Notes: generated by a model from the letters alone, not told the origin. A stretch of DNA of 64,000 nucleotides from Pseudomonas delhiensis (GCF_900187975.1 NZ_FZPC01000022.1:62001-126000); one strand, 5' to 3'. Positions 1 to 10,498 are shown, numbered from the stretch's first letter. Numbers and translations are program-made.

Positions 1-89
1 GTGCCGCCGGAACGGCTGGCGCTGTTGAGCCCCACGGGGATGTGCACCAGGCCGAAACTGATAGCGCCCTTCCAGATCACGCGCGCCAT
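1..89 (-). CDS. ku: Ku DNA end-binding protein, N-terminal fragment
   Basis: Only the first 29 codons are in the window; the gene runs off the left edge. The start MARVIWKGAISFGLVHIPV is the characteristic N-terminus of bacterial Ku, the homodimeric ring that binds double-strand ends and recruits LigD for non-homologous end joining. The ATG lies 10 bp after the stop of the small gene at 99-341, so ku looks like the third gene of an mgtC-like / small gene / ku operon. The partner ligase LigD is encoded about 6 kb away on the same strand. The identification rests on this short conserved start plus the ligD neighbour. Confidence 0.9.
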   Translation of the reverse strand, partial: MARVIWKGAISFGLVHIPVGLNSASRSGG

Positions 90-98
90 GTGCGCCTC

Positions 99-341
99 CT
101 ACAGTGAGATGCCATCGTCGAAGCGGACGCGGCCGTCCGCGCTGATGTCGCGGATGCGCGCCAGCATGCGCCGGGCCGCGTCCTCGGCTTCGGCCGCGTT
201 GCGGCTGCCGGGGGCGAACACCCAGAGCACTTCCACCGGCGCGCCCTCGCGCTTGGGCTGGTACTGGATCAGCCCGACGTAGGCGCCGCCGTCGCGCATG
301 GCGTCGGTCCAGGCGCTGCTGCCGCTGAAGTCACGGAACAT
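99..341 (-). CDS. Small hypothetical protein between mgtC-like gene and ku
   Basis: 80 aa, soluble, no signal peptide or membrane segment. The central part (LIQYQPKREGAPVEVLWVFAPGS) looks like a beta-rich core, followed by a helix rich in Ala, Glu and Arg (NAAEAEDAARRMLARIRDI). I do not recognise the family. Its ATG lies inside the end of the upstream mgtC-like gene (11-bp overlap) and its stop is 9 bp before the ku start, so the three genes are probably translated from one RNA. An association with NHEJ is suggested only by position. Confidence 0.75.
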   Translation of the reverse strand: MFRDFSGSSAWTDAMRDGGAYVGLIQYQPKREGAPVEVLWVFAPGSRNAAEAEDAARRMLARIRDISADGRVRFDDGISL

Positions 342-843
342 GGCGCTTCTCCGATGTATCGGGCACCTGCGGCCGCTCGAACAGCCGCGGCAGGCTGTGC
401 AGCACCGCCAGCGCCAGCAGGGTGCCGAGCACCGCGGTGGCCGAATGGCCGCGGCCCACGCAGATGCCGATGGCGGTGCTCAGCCAGAGCCCGGCCGCCG
501 TGGTCAGCCCCTTCACCCGCGCGGTGTCGGCGCTGTCCTTGAGGATGGTGCCGGCGCAGAGGAAGCCGATGCCCGCGGCGATGCCCTGGATCACCCGGCT
601 GATGGCGTCGTCGCCGGCGCCGCCTTCGCTGATCGCCATGACGAAGAGCGCGGCGCCCAGGGTGACCAGCAGGTGCGTGCGCAGCCCGGCGGCCTTGCCC
701 TGGCTCTCGCGCTCGTAGCCCAGCAGGCCGCCCAGCAGCGCGGCGAGCGCCAGGCGGAAGCAGGCGCGGGTGATCTGCTCCAGCTCGCTCAGGTCGGAAA
801 ACTCCGCCAGCAGGGCCTCGGCGATGCGCGACAGGGTCTCCAT
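331..843 (-). CDS. MgtC/SapB family membrane protein
   Basis: 170 aa starting METLSRIAEALL. Several hydrophobic helices (about residues 30-50, 60-80, 85-105, 115-150) and the family signatures GGLLGYERE, GLRTHLLVTLGAALF and GIGFLCAGTI mark the MgtC/SapB inner-membrane family. MgtC proteins help survival at low Mg2+ and modulate ATP synthase in some pathogens; the role of this homologue is unknown. An upstream in-frame extension to about 996 is rejected because it is Arg/Pro-rich and lacks family similarity. First gene of a three-gene operon with the 80-aa protein and ku. The promoter is in the divergent gap 844-1007. Confidence 0.85.
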   Translation of the reverse strand: METLSRIAEALLAEFSDLSELEQITRACFRLALAALLGGLLGYERESQGKAAGLRTHLLVTLGAALFVMAISEGGAGDDAISRVIQGIAAGIGFLCAGTILKDSADTARVKGLTTAAGLWLSTAIGICVGRGHSATAVLGTLLALAVLHSLPRLFERPQVPDTSEKRHVP

Positions 844-1007
844 GGGCCTCTCCGCGAAGGGGTATTGCTGTTGCAGACTGCCGCGCCGGCCGATGGTTTG
901 AACGATTTTCCCGGCGGTAGCGCCGGCACTACCGCCCGGCGGTCGGTCCGCGCGTTTCGCCGCCGCGCCGGTCCAAACCCGGCAATCGCCGAACAAAGGG
1001 ATGCGCC

Positions 1008-1409
1008 ATGAACAGCGACGAAAACGACTTCGCCCACGCCTACGAGCAGGCCCTGACCGAGGTGGCCCTGCCCGCCTTCGCCGCGGCCGGCGAGTACGCC
1101 CGCGACCACGGGCTGCTCTGCCACCTGGGGTTGCACCGCGGCGCCGGCGGGCTTTCCGAACTGGGCCTGCACGCCCGCCGCCCCGGCGAGGGCCTGGACT
1201 GCCACTGCCTGATCAGCGCCGACCCGCAGAGCGCCAGCCTGGTGCACGAGAACCACTACGGCGGGCGCGGCGCCCCGGAGCGCATCGTCGGGCCGCTGGC
1301 CTCGCTCAACCGCATGGTGCTGGACACCCGCCTGCAGGCCTTCTTCCAGGCCGGCTTCGGCCTGAGCCTGGACTACCTGGCGCGCCGCCACGGCGGCGGC
1401 TTCTGGTAG
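1008..1409 (+). CDS. Hypothetical stress-cluster protein, paralogue of 32591-33013
   Basis: 133 aa, soluble. It aligns by eye over its length with the 140-aa product of 32591-33013: both have an acidic N-terminus, then ALPAF..A..(F/Y)ARD.GL.C, a middle segment, and a C-terminal helix with FFQ.(A/G)FG..LD. The shared layout suggests one family duplicated inside this cluster; the function is unknown. A TGAAC motif lies about 105 bp upstream, facing the gene, as at several other stress genes here. It is convergent with glgP, whose stop is 3 bp away. Confidence 0.8.
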   Translation: MNSDENDFAHAYEQALTEVALPAFAAAGEYARDHGLLCHLGLHRGAGGLSELGLHARRPGEGLDCHCLISADPQSASLVHENHYGGRGAPERIVGPLASLNRMVLDTRLQAFFQAGFGLSLDYLARRHGGGFW

Positions 1410-1412
1410 GCC

Positions 1413-3869
<2,457 letters not shown>

Positions 3870-4070
3870 GGCGGTCTCTCCACGGTTCGCCTGTGGGAAA
3901 ACGGCGGCGCCACCGGCCGCCTCGTGTATCTAGGCCCCCGGGCCGGGGCCGGAGTTCAGGCGTTTTCCCCGCCCGGGGCGGCCGTCCGTCCGAATCGCTG
4001 AACGCCGCGCGGCGCTGCGGCCTCTCCCGAACGAACCCCGCAGTGAAGCGGCCGACAAAGGAGAACAGCC

Positions 4071-4445
4071 ATGCCCCGAGGCAGCAAAGACAAGTACACC
4101 GACAAGCAGAAGCGCAAGGCCGAACATATCGAGGAAAGCTACGAGGAGCGCGGCGTCTCCAGGGACGAGGCCGAAGCGCGGGCCTGGGCCACCGTCAACA
4201 AGCAGTCCGGCGGCGGCGAGCGCTCCGGCGGTTCGGGCCAGAAGAAGAGCCCGGGTGCCAAGGCCGAATCGCGGCGTTCCTCGGCGCGCCGCGCGGTGGC
4301 CACCAGGCACGGCGTGCCGCGCCCCGGCCAGCGCCTGGAGGCGATGAACAAGCAGGAGCTGCTGGAACGCGCGCGCCGGCAGAACATCCGCGGCCGCTCG
4401 AGCATGCGCAAGCAGGAACTGATCGAGGCCCTGCGCAAGGCCTGA
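4071..4445 (+). CDS. Plasmid-stabilisation-like protein with C-terminal Rho_N/SAP-like motif
   Basis: 124 aa, very basic and low in hydrophobics. The N-terminal 45 residues (KYTDKQKRKAEHIEES, then EERGVSRDEAEARAWATVNK) match a widespread small family often annotated as plasmid stabilisation protein. A Gly/Ser/Lys-rich linker follows. Residues about 92-124 (MNKQELLERARRQNIRGRS then MRKQELIEALRKA) are a Rho N-terminal/SAP-like helix-extended-helix nucleic-acid-binding motif. The combination suggests DNA or RNA binding; no enzyme motif is seen. A GGAGAA ribosome site precedes the ATG. The name 'plasmid stabilisation' is a database tradition and should not be taken as its function. Confidence 0.8.
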   Translation: MPRGSKDKYTDKQKRKAEHIEESYEERGVSRDEAEARAWATVNKQSGGGERSGGSGQKKSPGAKAESRRSSARRAVATRHGVPRPGQRLEAMNKQELLERARRQNIRGRSSMRKQELIEALRKA

Positions 4446-4491
4446 GCCCCGCGGCCCCTGGTGCGATAGCGCGCCGGGGGCCGCGTGCGCT

Positions 4492-5343
4492 TCAGCCATT
4501 GACCACGGTGCCACCGTTGACGTGCAGCACCTGGCCGCTCATGTACGAGGAGTCGGAGCAGGCCAGGTAGACGTAGGCCGGCGCCAGTTCGTCGGGCTGG
4601 CCCGGACGCCCCATCGGGGTATTGCTGCCGAATGTCTCCACCTCCTCGGCGCTGAAGGTCGAGGGAATCAGCGGCGTCCAGATCGGCCCCGGGGCCACTG
4701 CGTTGACCCGGATGCCGCGCTGGACGAGGTTCAGCGCCAGGGAACGGGTGAAGGCGGTGATGGCGCCCTTGGTCGAGGAGTAGTCGATCAGCCTGGGGTT
4801 GCCCTTGTAGGCGGTGACCGAGGTGGTGTTGACGATGGCCGCGCCCTCGCCCATCAGCGGCAGCAGTGCCTTGGTCAGCTGGAACATGCCGAAGATGTTG
4901 GTGCGGAAGGTGCGCTCCCACTGCTCTTCGCTGATGTCCTCCAGGGAAGCGGCCGGGTGCTGCTCGCCGGCGTTGTTCACCAGCACGTCCACCCTCCCCC
5001 AGCGTTCCTCCAGGCGCCGGGCCACCTCGGCGCAGAAGCCGGCATCGGCGACGTCGCCGGCCAGCTCCAGGCAGTGCTGGCCGCAGGCCTCGATCAGTTG
5101 GCAGGTCCTGGTCGCGTCCTCGGTTTCCTCCAGGTACAGCAGCATCACGTCGGCCCCCTCGCGGGCGAAGGTCAGGGCCACGGCGCGGCCTATGCCGCTG
5201 TCGCCGCCGGTGACCACCGCCACCCTGCCCTCCAGCTTGCCGGCGGCGCGGTAGCTTTCCGAGGCGAACTCCGGCGGCGGCTGCATGGCCTCCTCGCGGC
5301 CGGGCTGCTGGTCCTGGTGCTGGGGCGGTAGTTTGTCGCTCAT
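4492..5343 (-). CDS. Short-chain dehydrogenase/reductase (SDR), stress-type
   Basis: 283 aa. The cofactor motif TGGDSGIGRA (about residues 46-55), the NNAG motif and the catalytic Ser/Tyr-x3-Lys set (NTTSVTAYKG ... YSSTKGAI) are all present, so it should be an active NAD(P)-dependent oxidoreductase. The N-terminal 35 residues are Gln/Pro-rich, as in the YhdF/YdaD/GsiB-neighbour 'general stress' SDRs. The substrate is unknown. ATG at 5343 is chosen because an ordinary ribosome site (GGAGAG) lies just before it. It is followed by nothing in operon. Upstream on the same strand is the metallothionein gene, 44 bp away, so the two may be cotranscribed. Confidence 0.88.
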   Translation of the reverse strand: MSDKLPPQHQDQQPGREEAMQPPPEFASESYRAAGKLEGRVAVVTGGDSGIGRAVALTFAREGADVMLLYLEETEDATRTCQLIEACGQHCLELAGDVADAGFCAEVARRLEERWGRVDVLVNNAGEQHPAASLEDISEEQWERTFRTNIFGMFQLTKALLPLMGEGAAIVNTTSVTAYKGNPRLIDYSSTKGAITAFTRSLALNLVQRGIRVNAVAPGPIWTPLIPSTFSAEEVETFGSNTPMGRPGQPDELAPAYVYLACSDSSYMSGQVLHVNGGTVVNG

Positions 5344-5387
5344 GGTCGCTCTCCTCTCCGGCGCGCGCGCCGGTCGGTGTCGGGGCG

Positions 5388-5564
5388 TCAGCCGCGTGGC
5401 GGCACGGCCTCGCCGCAGTGGCAGTGGGGGTCCTGGCAGTGCTTCTCGCCGTCGGGGTGTCCATCCGCACAGGCCTGGCAGCAATAGGCGCGGCCTTCGG
5501 CGAACACGGCGGCGGCGCCCAGGCTGCACTGGCAGCCGGGGCAGGCGCAGGGTTGGTCGCTCAT
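5388..5564 (-). CDS. Bacterial metallothionein (SmtA/BmtA family), copy 1
   Basis: 58 aa with 10 Cys and 4 His: MSDQPCACPGCQCSL, then YCCQACADGH and HCQDPHCHC. This Cys pattern is the zinc-finger-like two-half fold of bacterial metallothioneins that bind Zn2+ and Cd2+ in a tetra-metal cluster. A second, related gene is at 9505-9744. The ATG has an AGGAGA ribosome site. A TGAAC motif at 5647-5651 (minus strand) lies 83 bp upstream, one arm of a divergent promoter region shared with the DUF4142 gene at 5746. Probable role: zinc storage or buffering under stress. Confidence 0.9.
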   Translation of the reverse strand: MSDQPCACPGCQCSLGAAAVFAEGRAYCCQACADGHPDGEKHCQDPHCHCGEAVPPRG

Positions 5565-5646
5565 CGCAGGTCTCCTTCGGCTCGGTGTCAGGGAGCGGGG
5601 CCGCAGCCCCGCCGGTCACAGGGTTCGGCCGGCAGCGGGCGGTGGA

Positions 5647-5691
5647 GTTCAGCTTTTTCCGCCAGCGGCCCGCCGGCCGCGTTTTCTGAAC
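5647..5691. promoter_or_regulatory. Divergent TGAAC promoter motif pair
   Basis: The two arms are GTTCAGCTTTTTCC at 5647 (reading TGAAC on the minus strand towards the metallothionein) and GTTTTCTGAACC at 5681 (reading TGAAC on the plus strand towards the DUF4142 gene). The TGAAC starts are 40 bp apart and point outwards. The same arrangement occurs at 18483-18548 and 22391-22446. It looks like a -35-type element of a shared stress sigma factor or an activator site. The factor is not identified; no consistent -10 was found by eye. Confidence 0.45.
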
Positions 5692-5745
5692 CTGCGGCCA
5701 CCGCGGGCGTCCACCCAGCACAGCCCACCACCGGAGGAAAGGCCC

Positions 5746-6252
5746 ATGGCCGCGCGCATTCCCCTGCTGCTGTTCGCCTGCCTGTGCTGCATCGGCCTGG
5801 CGCACGCCGCCCCCGCCAGCGAACCCCACGCCACCTTCGTCGCCAGCGCCCTGGCCAACAGCCAGCAGCAACTGGCCCGCGCCCGCCTGGCCCTGGACCA
5901 CGGCCACACCACCGCGGTGCGCGACCAGGCCCAGGGGCTGATCGACCAGCACCAGCGCCTGCAGGAAGACCTGCGGATACTGGCGCGCAGGAAAGGCCTG
6001 CTTCCGCCCCGCGACGAAACCCGCGAAGCCCGCGCCACCCAGGCCCGCGAGCAACTGGCGAACAGCCAGCGCTTCGACCGCGACTACGCCGAGGCGCAAC
6101 TGGCCTCCAGCCGCCAGGCGGTGGAACTCTTCGACCGCCTGGCCGGCGACGGCAGCGACGCCGAACTGCAGCGCTTCGCCCGGCACTGGCAGCCGCAGCT
6201 CTACCACCAGCGGGAGATCGCGCAACAGTTGGTGGATGGGGAGAAGCCGTGA
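5746..6252 (+). CDS. DUF4142 secreted protein, copy 1
   Basis: 168 aa with a clear signal peptide (IPLLLFACLCCIGLAHA, cleavage after AHA near residue 22). The mature part is an all-helical, His- and Gln-rich DUF4142 domain (ferritin-like four-helix bundle): ATFVASALANSQQQLARAR, HTTAVRDQAQGLIDQHQ, SRQAVELFDRL, QLYHQREIAQQL. A second DUF4142 protein is encoded at 60591-61100. The protein should act in the periplasm; members are linked to stress resistance but the biochemical role is unknown. GGAGG lies before the ATG. It is transcribed divergently from the metallothionein gene. Confidence 0.85.
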   Translation: MAARIPLLLFACLCCIGLAHAAPASEPHATFVASALANSQQQLARARLALDHGHTTAVRDQAQGLIDQHQRLQEDLRILARRKGLLPPRDETREARATQAREQLANSQRFDRDYAEAQLASSRQAVELFDRLAGDGSDAELQRFARHWQPQLYHQREIAQQLVDGEKP

Positions 6253-6296
6253 GCCGCGGCCACGTGATCCTACGCTGCCCGAGCCATGCCATACCT

Positions 6297-6345
6297 TGTA
6301 GGAGCGGGCCCTGCGCGCGATTCGCGGGCAGGGCCCGCTCCTACA
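6297..6345. repeat. REP-like palindrome, family 1 (TGTAGGAGCGGGCC type)
   Basis: A perfect 18-bp inverted repeat (arm TGTAGGAGCGGGCCCTGC) with a 13-nt loop containing GCGATTCGC. A 49-bp element of the same form recurs at 38538-38586, and variants are at 11649-11695 and 56299-56321. The GTAGGAGCGG core is typical of Pseudomonas REP elements. It sits between the convergent DUF4142 and ligD genes, where it may also act as a transcription terminator or RNA 3' end stabiliser. Confidence 0.85.
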
Positions 6346-6381
6346 ATGGGGGGCAACATGGGAGACGCGGATTCTTTCGAG

Positions 6382-6415
6382 CGTAGGGCGCATAACGCCT
6401 ACGGCGTTATCCGCC
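6382..6415. repeat. Repeat family 2 (CGTAGGGCG...TTATCCGCC), contains ligD stop codon
   Basis: 34-bp element CGTAGGGCG-CATAACGCCTACGGCGTTAT-CCGCC with an internal palindrome (ATAACGCC/GGCGTTAT). An apparently identical copy is at 39038-39071 and an inverted copy at 45766-45799; variants with AATAACCGTTCGCGGTTAT are at 20123-20153, 28942-28975 and 56196-56229. The ligD stop codon (6407-6409) lies inside it. Confidence 0.85.
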
Positions 6416-8956
6416 ATCGTCATCGGCGCTGCGCCCCAACTGCTCCCACATCTTCCGCGTCAGGCGCTGCCGGACATCGCCCCAGCCCGCCCAGGGATCG
6501 TCCTTGCCCCGCAGCGCCAGGCGTTCATCGATAGTGCCGAGGGTCCAGGCATTGGCCCCCTTCAACGAGTCCAGCTCGCGCTCGGCCACCGGCACCGACA
6601 CCGGCAGGCCCTCGCGGGCGCGGACCGACCAGGCGCACACGGTGCTGGCGCCGCGGCTGTTGCGCAGGTAGTCGACGAAGATCCGGCCCACGCGGTTCTT
6701 CGGCCCGGCCACGGCGCTGAAGCGGTCCGGCATCTGCCTTGCCAGGTGGCAGGTGATGGCGTGGGCGAAGTCCTTGACCTCGTCCCAGCCGTGCCGGCGC
6801 TCCAGCGGCACCAGCACGTGCATGCCCTTGCCGCCGCTGGTCTTGAGGAAGCAGGCCAGGCCCAGCTCGTCCAGCACGGCGAGGGTCAGCCGGGTGGCCT
6901 CGATCATCCGCGCCCAGGGCAGGCTGGGGTCGGGGTCCAGGTCGAGGACGAAGCGGTCGGGGTGCTCCAGGTCGTCCACCCGGGCGTTCCAGGTGTGCAG
7001 CTCGACCACGCCCATCTGCGCGGCGCCGGCCAGGGCCCTGGCGGTGGCGATGCGCAGCAGCGGCGCGTGGCCGGGGTCCAGCCGCGGGTCCAGCTGTTCC
7101 ACGCCGGGCATGGCGTTGCGCGAGGCGTGGCGCTGGAAGAAGACTTCGCCGCCGACGCCGTCCGGGGCGCGCAGCAGCGACACCGGGCGGTCGTCGAGCC
7201 AGGGCAGGATACATTCGGCGGCCCTCTCGTAGTAACGCGCCAGGTCCAGCTTGCGCAGGCCGCTGGCGGCGTCGATCACCCGCTCGGGGTGGGTGATGGC
7301 CACGCCGGCGACCTTCGCGTCGTCCCGTGCTGCCTTCCTCGGGCTTTTGGCCGCGGGTTTCGCCGCCTTGCCGGCCACCCCGGCCGCCGGGCTGGCGCGT
7401 TCCTGGACGATGGCCTTGGCGGGCTTGTCGCTGCGCAGGCCGTGGAACACCGCCTGGCGCACCAGGCCCTCGCGGGTGATCTCGGCGAAGGCCACCTCGC
7501 AGAGCTGCTCGGGGCGCAGCCAGGTCACGTCGCGGTAGGCCTGGCCACGGGGCGGCGCGGCCAGCGGGCAGGTCTTGCGCGCCAGCGGGCGCAGGCTGGC
7601 GTGCACCCGCTTCAGCGTGGCGGCGTCGAAGCCGGTGCCCACCTTGCCGGCGTAGCGCAGCTCGCCCTCGTCGTCGTGCAGGCCCAGCAGCAGCGCGCCG
7701 AAATGCTGGCGGCTGCCCTTGGGCGGAGTCATGCCGACGATGACGAATTCCTGGCGGCGCTTGCACTTGAGCTTGATCCAGTCGGTGGAGCGGCGCTCTA
7801 CATAGGCGCTGCCGGCGCGCTTGCCGATCAGCCCTTCCAGGCCCAGGCGGCAGGCGCTGTCGAGGATGCTGCGCGGATCGTCGGTGAAGTCCTCCGAGTA
7901 GCGCAGGCGGTCGCTGGCGTTGCCCTGCAGCAGCGCGGCCAGCGCCGCTCGGCGTTTTTCCACCGGCTGCCGGCGCAGGTCCTCGCCATCCAGCCAGAGC
8001 AGGTCGAACAGGGTGTAGCGCACCTCGTCGCTGGCGCCCACGTCGAAGGCGTTCTGCAGGCGCTGGAAGTCCGGGCGGCCCTCCTCGTCCACCACCAGTA
8101 TCTCGCCGTCGAGCCAGGCCGACCGCAGCGGCAGGGCCCGCAGCCCGGCGCAGATGTCCGGCAGGCGCTCCGACCAGTCGTGGCCGTTGCGCGTCTGCAG
8201 GCGCACCTTGCCGTCCGCCACCCGCGCCAGGATGCGGTAGCCGTCGAGCTTCAGCTCGTAGCGCCAGTCGCCCTCGGGCGGCGCATCCAGCAGGGTGGCC
8301 AGTTCCGGGGAGATGTGCTCGGGCATGGCGCCGGCCACCTTGTGCGGGGCCTTGGCCGGCATGGCGCGCTTCGGCGGCGGCGCCGCCTCGCCGGGCAGCG
8401 TCCGCCCGCTGAGCACGCTCTGCGGCGCCTCGGCGAGGATGTCGTGGCGGGGGAAGTCGCGGGCCTCGTCGTCGCGGCCCTTGACCAGGAACCACTGCGG
8501 CTTGCGCCCGGCCATGCGGGTGCGGATGAGGTTCCAGCTGCCGTGCAGCTTGCCGCCTTCCAGGCGGAACTTCAGGTGGCCGTTCTCCAGGCCCTGGCGC
8601 GGGTCGCCCAGGGGGACCCAGCGGCCGCGGTCCCAGACGATGACGTCGCCGGCGCCGTAGTGGCCCTCGGGGATGTGGCCCTCGAAGCCGGCGTATTCCA
8701 GCGGGTGGTCCTCCACCTCGATGGCCAGGCGCTTCACCGAAGGGTCCAGGCAGGGCCCCTTGGGCACCGCCCAGCTCTTCAGCACCCCGTCCAGTTCCAG
8801 GCGGAAGTCGTAGTGCAGGTGGCTGGCGTCATGCTTCTGGATGACGAACGCCAGTTCCCCGGCATGCCGCCCGGGGGCTTCGCCGCGCGGCTCCGGCGTA
8901 CCGCCGAAGTCGCGGCGGCGGGCGTATTCCTCCAGGCTGGAGGTGTCACTGGCCAT
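6407..8956 (-). CDS. ligD: Multifunctional NHEJ DNA ligase D (phosphoesterase-ligase-polymerase)
   Basis: 849 aa with the three-domain order of Pseudomonas LigD. The phosphoesterase domain (about 30-185) has the metal/active residues His42, His48, Asp50 and His84. The ATP-dependent ligase domain (about 215-530) has the adenylated lysine Lys236 in YELKLDGYR. The primase-polymerase domain (about 560-840) has the catalytic DLDPD pair in FVLDLDPDPS. A Lys/Ala-rich linker (about 535-565) joins the last two. It partners Ku, whose gene is at the left edge of the window. The last codons and TAA stop come from a family-2 repeat, so the C-terminus (ADDDGG) may differ from relatives. Cytoplasmic. Confidence 0.96.
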   Translation of the reverse strand: MASDTSSLEEYARRRDFGGTPEPRGEAPGRHAGELAFVIQKHDASHLHYDFRLELDGVLKSWAVPKGPCLDPSVKRLAIEVEDHPLEYAGFEGHIPEGHYGAGDVIVWDRGRWVPLGDPRQGLENGHLKFRLEGGKLHGSWNLIRTRMAGRKPQWFLVKGRDDEARDFPRHDILAEAPQSVLSGRTLPGEAAPPPKRAMPAKAPHKVAGAMPEHISPELATLLDAPPEGDWRYELKLDGYRILARVADGKVRLQTRNGHDWSERLPDICAGLRALPLRSAWLDGEILVVDEEGRPDFQRLQNAFDVGASDEVRYTLFDLLWLDGEDLRRQPVEKRRAALAALLQGNASDRLRYSEDFTDDPRSILDSACRLGLEGLIGKRAGSAYVERRSTDWIKLKCKRRQEFVIVGMTPPKGSRQHFGALLLGLHDDEGELRYAGKVGTGFDAATLKRVHASLRPLARKTCPLAAPPRGQAYRDVTWLRPEQLCEVAFAEITREGLVRQAVFHGLRSDKPAKAIVQERASPAAGVAGKAAKPAAKSPRKAARDDAKVAGVAITHPERVIDAASGLRKLDLARYYERAAECILPWLDDRPVSLLRAPDGVGGEVFFQRHASRNAMPGVEQLDPRLDPGHAPLLRIATARALAGAAQMGVVELHTWNARVDDLEHPDRFVLDLDPDPSLPWARMIEATRLTLAVLDELGLACFLKTSGGKGMHVLVPLERRHGWDEVKDFAHAITCHLARQMPDRFSAVAGPKNRVGRIFVDYLRNSRGASTVCAWSVRAREGLPVSVPVAERELDSLKGANAWTLGTIDERLALRGKDDPWAGWGDVRQRLTRKMWEQLGRSADDDGG

Positions 8957-8982
8957 CGGTGCTTCCTCCGTGGCTGGGGCGT

Positions 8983-9435
8983 TCAGCGTTCTTCTTCGTC
9001 AGTGTCCGGCGGCGATACCCGGTCGGTCCAGGGCTTGCCGTCCAGCGGCGCGGAGCGGCCCAGCTCGGCCTCGTCCAGGCCGATGCCGCCGCCGATCTCC
9101 TCCTCGCCCACCACCCGCAGCTCGCGGTCCACCGGCGTGTCGTCGGCCGGTTCCAGCTCGGATTCGCTGCCCTCGTCGAGCAGCGTCTCCGGGGCCAGGT
9201 CGTCACTGTCCACATGGTCCTCGTAGTCGCCGTCGACCAGGGTCTCGCCGCCGGTCATGCCCATCTCGGCCGCCCGTTCCGGCGTGAACTCCTCGTTCAC
9301 CTCGCGCCGCGGGCGCTCGTCGCCGATGCGGCCCTGGGCGCGCTCCTCGTCGAAATCCAGTTCGCGCACCGAGCCCATGCGGTCCTCGGTGTCGTCGATT
9401 TCCCGGGGCTGGCTGTGCTTGCGCTCGTCGTTCAT
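8983..9435 (-). CDS. Acidic hypothetical protein next to ligD
   Basis: 150 aa, strongly acidic (many Asp/Glu) with few hydrophobic residues, so likely extended or partly disordered. Recognisable segments are REIDDTEDRMGSVRELDFD near the N-terminus, PRREVNEEFTPERAAEMGM in the middle and KPWTDRVSPPDTDEE at the end. I do not recognise a domain. It lies 26 bp upstream of ligD on the same strand, with a good ribosome site (GGAGAAGG), and downstream of metallothionein copy 2, so metallothionein 2 / acidic protein / ligD may form one transcript. Confidence 0.75.
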   Translation of the reverse strand: MNDERKHSQPREIDDTEDRMGSVRELDFDEERAQGRIGDERPRREVNEEFTPERAAEMGMTGGETLVDGDYEDHVDSDDLAPETLLDEGSESELEPADDTPVDRELRVVGEEEIGGGIGLDEAELGRSAPLDGKPWTDRVSPPDTDEEER

Positions 9436-9504
9436 GGCCTTCTCCTCTCGCTGGGCGCCGCCCTGCCCCGGCCTCGGGCTGCCGGGCAGGCAGCGGCGCC
9501 GGCC

Positions 9505-9744
9505 TCAGGGGGAAATGGGGTCGCTGGCGGGAAAGGTTTCTTCCAGGGAGTGGTCCAGCTGCTGCTCCTGGCTCTTCTTCGCCTTGCCGCGGTCGGCGCA
9601 GGGACATTCGGGGTCCTTGCACTGCCGGTCCCCGGGGTGGCCCTGGGCGCAGGCCTGGCAGCAGAAGTAGCGGTCGCCCTCGCGCACGGCGGCATCGTCC
9701 AGCTCGCAGATGCAGCCGGGGCAGGCACAGATATCGGGTTTCAT
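9505..9744 (-). CDS. Bacterial metallothionein (SmtA/BmtA family), copy 2 with C-terminal tail
   Basis: 79 aa. The N-terminal half repeats the copy-1 pattern: CACPGCICEL, YFCCQACAQGH, QCKDPECPC. Two metal-binding residues of copy 1 differ (His to Gly or Pro in the second half), and the protein carries an extra 25-residue acidic/Lys tail (KAKKSQEQQLDHSLEETFP). This suggests a duplicated and diverged metal-binding protein. A TGAAC motif (minus strand, 9801-9805) lies about 60 bp upstream with the same flanks (AAAAGCTGAACTCC) as at copy 1. Probably binds Zn2+ or Cd2+ in the cytoplasm. Confidence 0.88.
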   Translation of the reverse strand: MKPDICACPGCICELDDAAVREGDRYFCCQACAQGHPGDRQCKDPECPCADRGKAKKSQEQQLDHSLEETFPASDPISP

Positions 9745-9834
9745 CTCCAGGCTCCTCCGTGCGTCAGCTCTACCTGGGTTGAGCCGGACGCCAGCGGGGA
9801 GTTCAGCTTTTCGTGCGGGCGAGGCCGCCGCGGT

Positions 9835-10065
9835 TCAGGCGGCGTCGTAGGTGCGGATCAGCTCCTGGCCCAGGCTTTCCACCTGCTCGGCGGTGCACAG
9901 TTCCTCGCCGCTGATGCCCACCACGGTGGCGGGCGCCCTGCCCTGCGACGGGTGGCGCAGGCTGATCGCGTAGCAGCCATCGAGCTGCCGGCAGCAACTG
10001 AAGCGGAACGCCGGGTGGTTGTGCTGCAACAGGTCTTCGATTTCACCGCGTGTGAAGTGGGTCAT
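9835..10065 (-). CDS. Small hypothetical protein
   Basis: 76 aa starting MTHFTRGEIEDLLQHN. It has one short amphipathic N-terminal helix, a beta-rich core with two adjacent Cys (FSCCRQLDG) and a C-terminal acidic helix (SGEELCTAEQVESLGQELI). No signal peptide or membrane segment. The ATG at 10065 is preferred to longer upstream starts because a GGAGGGGCC ribosome site lies just before it. The family is not recognised. It lies upstream of and on the same strand as metallothionein 2, separated from it by about 90 bp that include the TGAAC motif. Confidence 0.65.
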   Translation of the reverse strand: MTHFTRGEIEDLLQHNHPAFRFSCCRQLDGCYAISLRHPSQGRAPATVVGISGEELCTAEQVESLGQELIRTYDAA

Positions 10066-10498
10066 CTGCAGGCCCCTCCCAGGAAAGGAATGTCTTTGAG
10101 CAAAGGTAGCGCCGGCAGCCGGCGATAACAGGGTGGCGGGGAGCCATCGTTCGGCCATGCAGAATGCCTGATCGACGAAAGCGCTCCGCGCTTCATCCAC
10201 TTAGCGGGACTGCGGGCCCGCGCGCCGCTTTCTTGTCGCCCAAAAAAACGCCAGGCCGGACGAACGGTCGGCGCCGCGGGACCTTGCCGGGGCGAGGTGG
10301 CTCGCCTCGGCATCACTTGGCCATCATCCTGGCATGCAGTAAGGCGACGGACGATCCCGCCGCTTTGCAATGCGCAAGTATCAAGGGGCCATCGCTTCAA
10401 TAAAAAGCCCAATGGAAACAGTTGGTTGAGGATGACGACAGAGACGGAACGATTGCTGCAAAGCCATCGACCACCGTCCAACCAACAGGGAGCACGTC
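10066..10498. other. Gap with no convincing gene (433 bp)
   Basis: Between the divergent genes at 9835-10065 and 10499-10870. Reading frames here are short and show no protein-like composition. The sequence from about 10370 to 10440 is more AT-rich (TTCAATAAAAAGCCCAATGG) and may hold the promoter of the 10499 gene. A stretch of seven A (10241-10247) is also present. No repeat or RNA gene was recognised. Confidence 0.5.

Noticed and set aside
6746-9226. 826-codon open frame opposite ligD
   Set aside because: Antisense shadow of ligD in high-GC sequence; no domain or start signal.
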